Positions 1 to 11,900 of a stretch of DNA of 64,000 bases are shown piece after piece; within the stretch, counting starts at the first letter, position 1; every line of letters starts with the position of its first letter. Both the position numbers and the translations under genes were made by a program. Origin of the DNA: Lucifuga dentata. Its lineage: Eukaryota; Chordata; Actinopteri; Ophidiiformes; Bythitidae. The notes beneath the pieces were generated by a model, which was not told the origin of the DNA, searched no databases, and saw only the letters and a list, made by a program, of their open reading frames with translations. The stretch covers positions 1,038,453-1,102,452 of the forward strand of contig VXCM01000282.1 of assembly GCA_014773175.1 (NCBI GenBank), in the 5' to 3' direction.

Positions 1-2268
1 AACCTGTAATGTGGCTGCTGCTTTGTCTGTCATGCACATACCGAATGATCAATTCAGCCTCCTCTGAGATGAATTGATCACTGGAAGAAGCAATTAGAAA
101 CAAACAGCTTGTGGGACCAACCTCTCATGTCTTTGATCTTATTCTCTTCGTGCAACCAGGCATTGTGAAACTGAATTAGATCGAGCCACTTAAATGGCAA
201 CAGCAAGAACGAAATGGGGGGATGAATGCGTCACACACTGTGGTTCAATTTGTGAGCTGCGAAAAAATGACAACGAGGTGATAACTTTCTTTATAGTTTT
301 TGATAATGTGATAAATGTGAGTTTTGGTTTAACAACAGAATCTGGTTTCCAAACAGATTTAGAGGCCATTAAACAATTAAGTCTTTACAGAGGAAGTTTG
401 ACGAGCAGGTTTCACATGCAGTACGTTTACATGAATGCTAAAACTTTGATTTAACTCCAAGTCAATAATTTTTCAACTAATAATTAGACTGAAATCAGCA
501 TAACTCAACGTTGGTGTACTCTGAGTAACAGACCTATTTTGTGTGATTGGATTTACTCAATGGGGAGAGGAAGCATTCCACTCGCATTATTTACCTGGCG
601 TACTTCCTCATTAAGGAGGAGTCACGCCTATTCAGAACACAATCCTATTAATTTCATACATGCACAGACAAAAATCAGAGTGTAGTGTGCAAACATACTG
701 ACTGTACAACCTGTGGCTTGTCTGGCTGCATGGACAAGAGGAAAAGGTGCTTCACAGCATAAGATGACTCACTGATGAGGAGAGGGTGGGGGCAACATCC
801 TCATCAAGTAACTGCCTTTCATCGGGTGTCCAGGATGGATTAAAGACACAAAGACACCCTGAATGGAACATTAAACAACCACCATGACAGGTGGGGGGGG
901 GAGCGTCAGAGATGCTCACATCACATGCATAAAATTGGCTGTTTTCTGTATACATGCATGTGTTTGTGTACACGTTGCGGGGGAAATGAATATGGACAAA
1001 AGTGTGAGGCTCACAAATAGAGCTCTCGTTGATCCTGGGGTCTTGGGTGACAGCTCCTTGAATGTTTAAGACATACATGAGGAGGAACAAAAAAACCAGC
1101 AATAACCTCAAACACAAAGCAGCTGTTTTCTGTCCCTCCAGGAATCTGTAATAATAGCTGCAGTTAATAAAATTTAGTTTAGAAGTTGTGTTTCTTTAAA
1201 ATGATCTTGAGGTTTAAGTTGTATTAGTCTAACATTCTTTGGCATTATTTTAAGCAGACTGTGTAATCAATCAAACTGAATCATATCCATCATATCTGAG
1301 GTGGCTGAGGACCCCCTTTACACCCTACATTAAAGTTCCACATGTATCCAGATTTGTTATGCAGATAGGGAAAAACACGTTAATTCAAGGTGTAAATACA
1401 CGCAGAGCGCATTGAAATCAGAATGGAATTCAATCTGCCTCACCACATAAAGCTCGTCTATTGAGCAAGGAGGAAACACAGGCCTTCATTGGGTAATGAC
1501 CCACCAACTAAAATCCGATCACAATGCAGGGAGAATCCAGATAACAAAAACACCTTTTAATGTAAGGCGTAAATGCAAGTCCTGACATTGGATGTCATTA
1601 TTCTGAAAAAGTATACAGATGCAGAGATCTCATTGGACCAACTGGACCATTGTTTTAACAGAAGGCAGATGCCTGGCTTCGAATGTGATCTCTGATCCTA
1701 AACAGATAAGGATGTCCATGGTGAGAAGCTGGCCATGTTTCCTGTCTGTCCTGACCTCTAACCACAAAGGTTGGATGATGTTCTGGATGAAACACTGTGC
1801 CTTCTTTTAAGGCTGGGAAACTGGAGGCTTTTGTGCGCGGGGTCATGAGACCAACCACGCATGAACTCCACTAGAACATCCAGTCATGTACAACTGCAAA
1901 TACACAGCTTACTTTCATACGGCACAAACCCAACCTCCAAGTACTAGCAATGCTACATGTGGAATTGTACTGTGTACTATGTGTCTTCAGTCAAGCTGTC
2001 AGCAAGCATCAGAGCAGAGGATGGAATAGACGAGGCAGATGTGCAAACACGCCTGGCAGAGCTCCCCCACCCACCCATCGTCATCCAAACCAACACACCA
2101 TAAATAAGTAATAAAAAAAACCCCACCACCCTATCTCACACTGTAATGGAAAGGGTTTAATTTACTCTGTTTACAGGTGGTCCGTTTTGTACAGGCACAA
2201 GCAAACACACCACAATGAAGTGGCTAGAGTAAACACTTGGCCAATGTGAGGCAGCAAAGAAACGGTGA

Positions 2269-2285
2269 TTATATATATATATATN

Positions 2286-2319
<34 letters not shown>
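2269..2319. repeat. (AT)n microsatellite with one N
   Basis: Almost pure AT dinucleotides, interrupted by an N at 2285. It lies in PDZD8 intron 3. Confidence 0.95.
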
Positions 2320-2325
<6 letters not shown>

Positions 2326-4987
2326 TTATAATAATGATATTTAATAAATGTGAGATATGAGAAAAATACCATTACCTCACTGTTAAGCAGGAACAAAATA
2401 ATACTACTACTAAAAAAAACCATCTTGCACAGTTGAGCACTCTCACTTTTTCTATTAGCCAAAGTGGTGATCACCATGGATGCCAGGAGAGGAACGGGAC
2501 TACAGTCTGCTGTGGTTCAAGGGTTGCACATCTACCGTCACAACCTTCAACTACTTGAAACTAAGAGAAGACCACTGTGCAAAAACACAGGTGATGAACA
2601 AAAAAGCGTGCATCAGGGTTATAGTCTTTGTAAGGGGCAGCTTCACTCAGAACCGGAAAGCCGTAATGAGGAATTTCGTCTTTTATGACCACCATGCTGT
2701 CGAGGGGAGACCTCTATCAAAACATGTTTTGTTTGCTGTTTGGACCAAAAGAAACTATAATTTAACATTTATGAGCTGTTTAACTATAACAGCTACTACA
2801 CTGCCAATACAAGATATTTAACTGTTACTGTACTGACTCTGTAAGATGATTGATATAAAGAAAATGATTCTAAATGTTCATTTATAAACAGAGAAATTAT
2901 TGTTATACTTATTACTGTTTATAGTGTGAGGAGCCATATTGAAATGATATCAATACTGAACTTGGGGTTGAGAAACCTTGCCCAGCTTTCCCACTACTGA
3001 GTTGAGGGAGCGTTTTCTTTGTCTTGTCCCAGTCGGAGGTTGGAAATTTTGAGTACAACCTCAGAATTTGAGTGAGTGATTGAACACATCCAAGGCACAG
3101 CAAAGGCAAGATGGAGGATTCAGAGCTGTGAAGCGCTTTGTCCTGTCGGTCTATGAACGTAATGTTGACTCAAGCAGTTAAAAGTGATGAACTGTCAACA
3201 AAATTATATCAAATATTCTCAACTTTAACACTGTCAGATGGGTGACATGGTTCACCAGTCTGGCTGACTGATTTGAAAATGAGATACCTGAGGCCATGTC
3301 CACATTAAACCAGCTAAAGAAAAGAACATTATTGTGACATAACTTTGGTTATGAAACATTGATGTTTGGTTAGGTTGCAGGGACCAAATCCACAAACTGG
3401 CAAACTTATGAGCACCTGTCAAGTAATCAAGCTGGATGTTAAATATCACTCAGCATTCAGTGATAACAGTGAGTAAATAGAAAGCCGAGGAACTTGACTA
3501 GCTCATTAAAAAGCAGCCTGTTGCTCTCAGGCCAATTCACAAATGCCATTGTGACTTTCCATTGTGTGTGGAACCAAAATCTAAACAATGATATCCAGCA
3601 GCTCTACCCTTAGAAAGAAAGACACATGGTACTGTGAAATGCAAGAGCAAGTGGCTCGCACTGGATACAAAGATGGAATATTTAAATGGTATGAAAAACA
3701 TTAACATACATGTGGGATGAGGCAAGTGCCAGTTTTCATAAGAGAGGTGAGGGGAGCTTATCTCTCGCAATCATTGGAGAAAAAGAAAGGAAAATACAGG
3801 GAGAGAAAGACGGCAATGTGACCTTTTCCAGATGGTATAGCCTTTAATCCTTACTACAGAGTCCTGCTGGGGACATGCAGACTGGAGAAGTCTGATAAAT
3901 CAGGTCCAAATGCCACTGTGAATCTGCACTTCTATGCATAGACTAACTAAAAAGGGACAAGTGCTTTGAAGTAGATCTTCTTCAAGAGGGCTGTGCTGAT
4001 GGCCATATTGGTCCTTTCGGTTCACACATTCATCACTTATTTGATTTGGTGCACAGCATCTTTAACTGACTGTGGGGTGGCTTCGCTCAGTCAGTCATGG
4101 TGGAAGGTGTGGGTGTGTGTATGTGTGTGCAAAAACATATGATGTGAATAAATGTGCAAGACCATATTGTCACATTATCTGTCCTACATTTGAATTGAGA
4201 GGACTATGAAAAAGATAAACATAAAATAATTGAACTATGTGAATGGTTACTTGCATTTATTATACTAAAAGTTGTTTATTATACAGTGTGTAAGTGGTTA
4301 TAAGTCAAATTTCGTAGACAGACAATCCAGCAGATCATGTAGGGATGACTAGCAGGAACCCAACTGGATTTTTTCCAACAAATTTGATCAGTATTATCTC
4401 TGTTATCATTGTGCTTCAAGATATACTTGTAAAACAAATGTAAATCTTAACTCCAGCTGATCACCTGTTTTATGGATACATTTAAAATTAAATGTTCTGT
4501 ACAAATAACAGAACAAGTTCATGTGAATCCTGTGATAAAGACCTGATATTTTACTGCCTCCTGCTGGCAGAGGATACAACTACGCCAATGCTCATTATGT
4601 GTGAGCGTTGCACGGGACAATTACTGTTCCTTGCAAAATAGAAATAATCTTTGAGGCAATGCAAATGTCATTTGTAAGCACGGGGCAATGATAACAGCAT
4701 CAAGCTTTGCTGGTGCTCCAGCCAGTAATTAGAGCTGACATTTCACTCTAAAACGGTCATTAGTCACTTCCAAACAACCTGACATGATAACTGTAATATC
4801 TCTAAATTGCATCAATTAGAAAAGGTTTGCTGCAGGGGCCTGAAAATTTTCTTTCCTGATCAAAATGTCACCAATAGGACAATTACATCAGTAGAAGGAA
4901 GATGGAAATAAGCCAAGCCACAATAAGCCAAGGTGTCCAAGAGTTTGCCCTAAAGGCGTTTGTACGCTTCTTCTGGGAACGACACTG

Positions 4988-5018
<31 letters not shown>

Positions 5019-5227
5019 NAAAAACAACCTGAGTCTAAGTTTTATAGTCCTGGTAATCATTTTTATCAGATGTGATAACATAACATAACTCTACTGCAGA
5101 GGTGCCAGGGTTTTTTTTTTTTTATAACAACCTCATGATTAAAATCCTGTTAAGTAGTCTGGTCCTTCTCAACCCTATCTTTAGCGGACACATGGCTTAC
5201 TAGAAATCCTGCAGTGCTTGTTGGTTA

Positions 5228-5898
5228 TTTAAAGGACCATACCAACAGTTTTGCATGCTTGAGCCTATTCAATTTTAATTTTCACAATATCAACTGTCAG
5301 TAGTAATCACTGGGAAATGATTACTGACAATCATTTCCCAAAGCATACTACTGGAATGGTGAGTTAAAAAATGTTTTTCCTACCTTCCATTGGTTTCAGT
5401 TCATTCTGGTATGCTATTAAAATCAACTTGTTGATTACTTGAAATGTTCTTGGGATAGGTAATCCATCATCATGAACAAGATGTGTATTCAGGCTTTTTT
5501 TCAAGGTTATGTAACTTCAGCATTTAAGTGCAATAAAAAGCATGGAGTGAATGTATGTCTCCACCGTGGAATATAGTCCCAAAAGAAGANTGCAATAAAA
5601 AGCATGGAGTGAATGTATGTCTCCACCGTGGAATATAGTCCCAAAAGAAGACCTGCATTTATCAAAACATTTAAACGATCGTGACTTCATAAGGCTGTGT
5701 AACTATTAGCAGGTGAAACATCGATGTTTAAGGTGGGTGTATCGCTTGAATATTTGATTTTGAAAGATTAAGAGATTTTTCAAAATATTAGGTGAAACAT
5801 GGTTTTATCCTTTGGGAAATGATTGTCAGTAATGTAACATGTATGAAAATTGAATATATTAGGATCAAACATGCAGAATGGGTGGTATGGTTCTTTAA
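5228..5898 (-). mobile_element. MITE-like nonautonomous DNA transposon, fullest copy
   Basis: About 0.67 kb bounded by inverted ends. The left end reads TTAAAGGACCATACC followed by GCATGCTTGA. The right end, read on the minus strand, starts TTAAAGAACCATACC followed by GCATGTTTGA. Similarity between the ends continues inward through a shared GACAATCATTTCCCAAAG block near 5326 and 5820. No transposase reading frame is present. Related inner sequence occurs in the opposite orientation at 27962-28449 and more diverged at 11575-11945, 12655-13700, 15565-15663 and possibly 26590-26700. TTAA at both ends could be part of the terminus or a target duplication. The superfamily is not assigned. The copy length is inflated by the 61-bp duplication around the N at 5590. 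Confidence 0.7.
5529..5651. repeat. Perfect 61-bp direct duplication flanking a single N
   Basis: Positions 5529-5589 and 5591-5651 are identical and are separated by one N at 5590. This looks like two contig ends joined without merging their overlap rather than a biological duplication. Confidence 0.85.
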
Positions 5899-5946
5899 TA
5901 CTGGGGAAGCTGAACTAAAACTACGAGGAAGAGAATGAGAACCCAC

Positions 5947-8900
5947 CCGTTTGATGGAGCTGCGAGTCTTCTCCTTCCACTCATGGCTGCTCACCTCCAG
6001 AGTGCAGTGGACGTAGGTTTCTCTGTCGTACGAGCCCAGAATGAACAGTCTGCAGGAACACAGCGCAATAACTGTGAGAGCTGCAACATGTCTGCTCTTA
6101 GACATTCAGCCAACACTTCCATCACATGTAGGGTAAAATTGGTACGTAAAGTCAATCATTTAATCAAGAACATGCAATCAAAATGTCATATTAGAATAAA
6201 ATCAATGCAGACTGAAATCTTCCCATAATCTTCCCATGCATATTTTGTTTTATATTCTAAATTGACTATATGATCCATAATGGAAAAAGATAACTCCATC
6301 TCTGCTCGAATCAAAGACGAGGCAGCAGTAAATTGCTTCTGATCAGCTGTCATGATACGCTGCTTCACTCAGTTTGTATTGGTCAACTCGAGGAAACAAG
6401 TTGAGGTTATACAGCAAAGGCTTTATTGATCTTTGCCCACAAACACTTTTAGCGTCTTAGCTCATATCATGAGAGTGTTTATATCAATACAACTTGTTCT
6501 TTTTTTTTAGCCACAAACATGCTAAAAGTTATATTAAAAATAATAAGCCAATTACTAGAACAAGACATAATATAAGGATTGAAAACCAATAAAAGCAATA
6601 ACTAATAAAATCCACCCAATACTCTATTGGAAATTCCACCTTTGACTCCTGGGATCTACGGGACGACACACAAATCATGCCACCCAGTCAGAGGATTGTC
6701 AGACTGGCATCTACCTGGATAGTTTATACAATTTAAAACATTTCATCATACATGATTCAGGTGTATTTAGCCAATCGAGATCTAGGAGGCACCAACTCTT
6801 GATCGAGTGAAAACACCTGATTTAACTAATCAGGTGTGGGTTGAGCAAGGAGAGATGGAAAACATACATTGCTGTGGTAATTAAGGACCCGGATTGAGAA
6901 CCACTGTACTATATGACTACTGCTCCTCCTGCTGTGCTGAAGAGAACATTGCATCAAACATGTTTCCAACTATTACAATTATAAAAGAACTTTCCTTAAA
7001 TTTACCTGAAAGATGCCTCTCAGATTCAGGAATGACATCATCAACACCAACTTGTACTGGATGATAAATTTGAAAAAATTCTGTTGCTCCATCTCAGCCA
7101 GATCAGCTCACATTGTTTCCCTTGTAAGATTTTACTGAGTGAGCTAAATGGGTGGATACCTCCCTCTGCTGGACATTTACGGTATATTACATCTACTATG
7201 TCGATCACAATTAACCTTTATCGCTTAAAAGATAAAGCTGTGAGATCACAAAATTCAACAAATGGATATATCAGAAAGAAGATAGTCTCTAAAGCTCTAC
7301 TTAGAGATGACATCAGGCATTAAAAATAAAATTATATTAAAACACATTACCACTAACTAACAATAAAAGTATCTTTTCTGCTATGGGAGCTGTGCAGAGG
7401 AGCTACTATAAGATGAAGATGATGGAGGAGGCAGGGTGGGGTGCAAGGGTGTCAGGGGAGGGGCTGTGTGATTATAATGGGCAGGACGTGAATTATTAAT
7501 AGATGAGCCTGATCTGTTCATTCCGCAGTCTATCAAATGCAACCAACCACACAAGCGTGGTTTAACTCTCTCAGCACACACACACACGTATGCGCTCAGA
7601 CACACACAATACTCCTCTGTCTTTGCCAGGCCATGTAGGACAGCCCACTCCCTGTCAGGGTGAGCCTGTGGTAATGGCTTTGACTCTTGGCAAATGAAAT
7701 TTTAAACACGTCAGTTTGGACAAAGAGTGTGTGTTTGTCTCAGGAAGGAGAGACTGATGAGAGGCAGCTTGGACTTTCCAACATAACGGGCTCTGTAGCA
7801 ACTATTTCAAAACATTGCCAATAGATGAATATTTAGATATGAAAAGATAATACGCTCTAAACAGATAACTGAGTCATCTGAATTTAATATTAATATTCAT
7901 TTTTAAAAACTGCATTTATTTACTTCAGTAATTACAAAAGCCACGTAGAAAACCCTTAAACAGTTTGTGCATAGCCTCCTCAGAGTGTCACAATAACACT
8001 TTTGATCCACAAAAATCTGATAAAGTCAGGATTTGGTCGGAAACTACTAGTTGCTGCTGTTGCAATAGCAAACAATTTCAGACAAAGCGCCCTATTATGT
8101 TCATGGGCCACCCACTTCCAGTTTGCGTACAAATGCAAATATTTTGAAGTAAACAGGTACAGAAACTGATCGCGGCTTTGCTTTACACCCCTAAATTAGT
8201 GCTAAGTGTAATGTAACATTAAAAGAAAATTACAGTTCTGAGTAAAGAGCGCCATAACATTTCAATGTTCCAAAAGGAAAAAATAGTTGTTAATGCAAGT
8301 CTGAGTTGTAATTCCAGCAATAATAGCATCGTGTTTCCTTGCTTTGTGGTGGAAACCTAATAAAGGGAAGAGGATTTTGCATGCCATGGTGCATCTGCAT
8401 GCTATACCACAAAACACCGTGCTATAGGATCGACTCATTCACTTCAACACTCCATGGACTGTTGCTAAGTCACAGTGACAGAATAAATGCAGAGCGACTA
8501 TTTAATTAAGTGAGGAAAGCAAATGGATGGAGGCTTCTCACCTGCTACATTCAATGAGGGTGACTCTGAGTCGTCCTTCCACCAGCCTGCTGTCCTGGAC
8601 TGACAGGTCCAAATCACAGGCCAAACCCGGCAGAGGTTGTACTTGAAACGGGAAGAAGGGCTTGTATCTAGAACGAGAAATAAGAACCGTCCACATTTTA
8701 ATTTAAGGTGTAACTGAATCAATTAATTGGTGTAAAAGTCCATGATCTTCTTTCTTCTGGATGTAAGGTTTTGTCATTTAATCTCAGGCAGTTCTTAATG
8801 GCACAGAAAGCAAGTCAATATGTGTCTACTTCAATTGTTAATGAATTCCTGTGAAGAAGAAAGCAATGATTAGGATTTGCATGAGAAAACTTACATTAGT

Positions 8901-11900
8901 TTAAGAAGTTCTAATCTTTGAAAGAAGCTAAACTCAACATTTCAGATCAAGTTTAAGAGAAGGAGCAAGAATCAAGACGAGAGGAAAATAAGTCTGAGTG
9001 ACTTAATCACCTTAAAATGTAACTTTCATACAACAAATTACATTCTCTGCATTATGGCAAGCTGCTTCTATCTAGTGAAGGCCATAAATCTTCATGAATA
9101 TAACAGTGTTCAGCATAGTTATCAGTTTGGTATATTCTTCTGCTCTGAGAGCAACTTATTATTTAGACATTTTTCTTTAACTAAGATGATGATGATATGA
9201 AATATGTGTGTGTTTAAAGCACTGGAAATCAATCTAATCATTTGTATATCTTAACTTGACACGGAAAACACATATTTATGATATTTCTGTGGTTGTCATG
9301 TCATGTTCTCTTTGAGATTTTACAAAGGCTATGAAAGCTTAAAAAAGATTCTCATATCACATAATTTGATGATTTTTTTTTTTTTTTTTNTTTTTTTTTT
9401 TTTTTTGTCTTTTTTTTGGCATTAATAGCATTTGAGGATTTCACTGGGCAGGGTTACTATGAATGAAGTCTAGAAATGCATTGAACTACCACAAACTCAT
9501 TACCTTATCTCGTTATCTGGTTCATTTGTTCATCAAAAATAGTTTGCATCCAGTAAATGGCCTTTCTAGTCATTTGAACACTATCAAATGTTACACATTT
9601 ACACATTTGTCACATCAGTGAAGAAAAACGAGCTTGCAAAGAGTTTGTCAAACAACATAGCATCACTCACATTTACAAGTTACAATACTTAAGGAATTCC
9701 TCCTTTAATGTACTGTAAGCTTGACAAGCAGCCAGAGGCTGTCTTTCAGCAAAGAGACATCATGTTATCAGATCTGAAAAACCTGTCTACCAGCTTTGCA
9801 AGGTTTGAGCTGGCACAGTCTGGAATGTATCAGCTCAGTGACAAAGAAACGTCTAATGAGTAGCTGAAGCGAGTAGACCCCGTGACTTCTGTTGGGTGTG
9901 GCATTTGGTTAAATAGAGAACTGGCTCCTTGGGTGCAGCAGACTGGAGTCTTATCAAAAACAGTCATTGTAACAGTTCAGCATGTTGTTTGAGAGCACAA
10001 GACTGTCCTTTACTATTTTGGGCTGCTGGTGCTGCTCTTGCTGGCCTGAGGGTCCTGCTGTTCTAAATAGTGGATTTTGTTCAGGAAAAGCACCTACATC
10101 ACTGATGAAAATAAAGGAGTTTTCAACCTTATTTTCTAGTAGTTCTTGGCTGGATTCAAGATAACTTCTGAGCTTGTTAGCCTCTGGAAATGTCCGCCAT
10201 GGCACCTCACGTTACCTTCAATTAAACTATGGTCATATCCTGGATGTGGGGTGAAGTCGTCTAATATCTGAAATGTACCATTCCTTATGTTGTTTTAGAT
10301 AAATATGGAGAAACAGACAGAAGAGTCAAATCCATTGGGTGATACACAATTTGTTAATTATTGAATCTCATATCTCTAAGTTGGCTCATTTAAAAAGAAA
10401 TATATCTCACACCCAGTTACTCTGATTAGTAACAGTTGGTTAGAACTCAACAAATTTCTATTAACTCTAGAGGCTGTGTTAGTTAAAATGATTTAGGGGA
10501 ATATTAAAATAATGAGAATTTTTCTGAAGTATTGCTTTATCTTCTTCTTTTCCTTTCGGCTTTCCCTTCAGGGGTCACCACAGCGAATCATCTGCCTCCA
10601 TCTAACCCTATCCTCTGCCTCCTCTTCTCTCACACCAACTAACTTCATGTCCTCTTTCACTACATCCATAAATCTCCTCTTTGGTCTTCCTCTAGGCCTC
10701 CTGCCTGGCAGTTCCAACCTCAGCATCCTTCTACCGATATGTTCACTATCCCTCCTCTGTACATGTCCAAACCATCTCAGTCTGGCCTCTCTGACTTTAT
10801 CTCCAAAACATCTAACATGCGCTGTCCCTCTGATGTACTCGTTCCTGATCCTATCCATCCTCGTCACTCCCAAAGTATTGCTTTATATTGTGATATAAAT
10901 TTTAAGCCTGGCCCTGCTGACAATTATTGAAAGTTGTACAAACCAAATCCTACATGTGTTCAAAAATATGTATTTTCCTCCATACATATTCTGTATATGT
11001 ATAGAGAAAATACATATTTTTGTTCTGAAAAGCCACATGCACTCGATCTATTGTAAATCAGAGAGGAAAAGGCACCATCTCTTTTCTTTTTACAAGAGAA
11101 TTAGCTCTAATATCACAGGAACAAAATTATGTGTTCCATTCACGGTATTTGCAGTTTCAGATTGATACCATCAGCTGAGTTGGCAGTTCAGCATATGAGA
11201 AGTCAAAAGGCTTTAAGCACAATACAAGAGGCAGAAATTCCCCACAAGAAGGAAACTTGACTCTAATTGGAAGACTCTGATTACATTACCCTCCTTTCTT
11301 CTCCAGTGGAAAAGCCCTGTACGCATGATGGCCAAAACAAGAAATGCTTTTAGGTTACCTGGTTTCCAGCATGGCCGTCATCAGGCATTTTGATGTGCCA
11401 AATGTGCAGATTTAGCCATTATCTAAACAACTGTGAAATATCCCAAGTGTGGGATTTTTTGATTCATAACAAGTCCATCTTAGAAGTAGTAAAAGTTAGA
11501 AGGCCCTTACATTTCCAGACTATGAAATATACTTCAAAATATATAAGTAAACAAAAAATTCTGATGATTTAATAAAAAGAAAAGCCTTTGAGTATATTCC
11601 CTTGCAGAGACATGCATTTTCTTCCATGCAGGTCCATGTTGGATCGGTTAAATAAAATTACTTTGACAAAAAAAACAAAACAAAACAAAAAAAAAACCTT
11701 ACAGACGTCTTGTTCGCTGTGATGGATTACACATCTCAAGCGTATTTCAAGTCTCTACAGGTTGATTTTTATAGTGTACTGGAAAGAAGTGAAACCAATG
11801 GAAGACTGGAAGTTAAGAAAAAAAAAATCTAAAATTTACAGCTAAAGTAGCATATTTTTGGAAATGGTTGTCAGTAACTTAATGTGTATATGGACTGTAC

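Larger units (their letters stand above)
1..5946 (-). other. PDZD8 intron 3 (part)
   Basis: No exon-like segment was seen on either strand. The stretch is AT-rich and holds an AT microsatellite (2269-2319), a T homopolymer containing a single N (4990-5019), a second short T run near 5110, a MITE-like element (5228-5898) and a perfect tandem duplication around an N (5529-5651). The next PDZD8 exon, which should begin the PDZ domain, was searched for by eye on the minus strand and not found. Confidence 0.6.

Noticed and set aside
752..1117. 121-codon minus-strand frame with a hydrophobic start resembling a signal peptide
   Set aside because: No splice context, conserved motif or coding bias; it lies inside PDZD8 intron 3 in low-complexity DNA.
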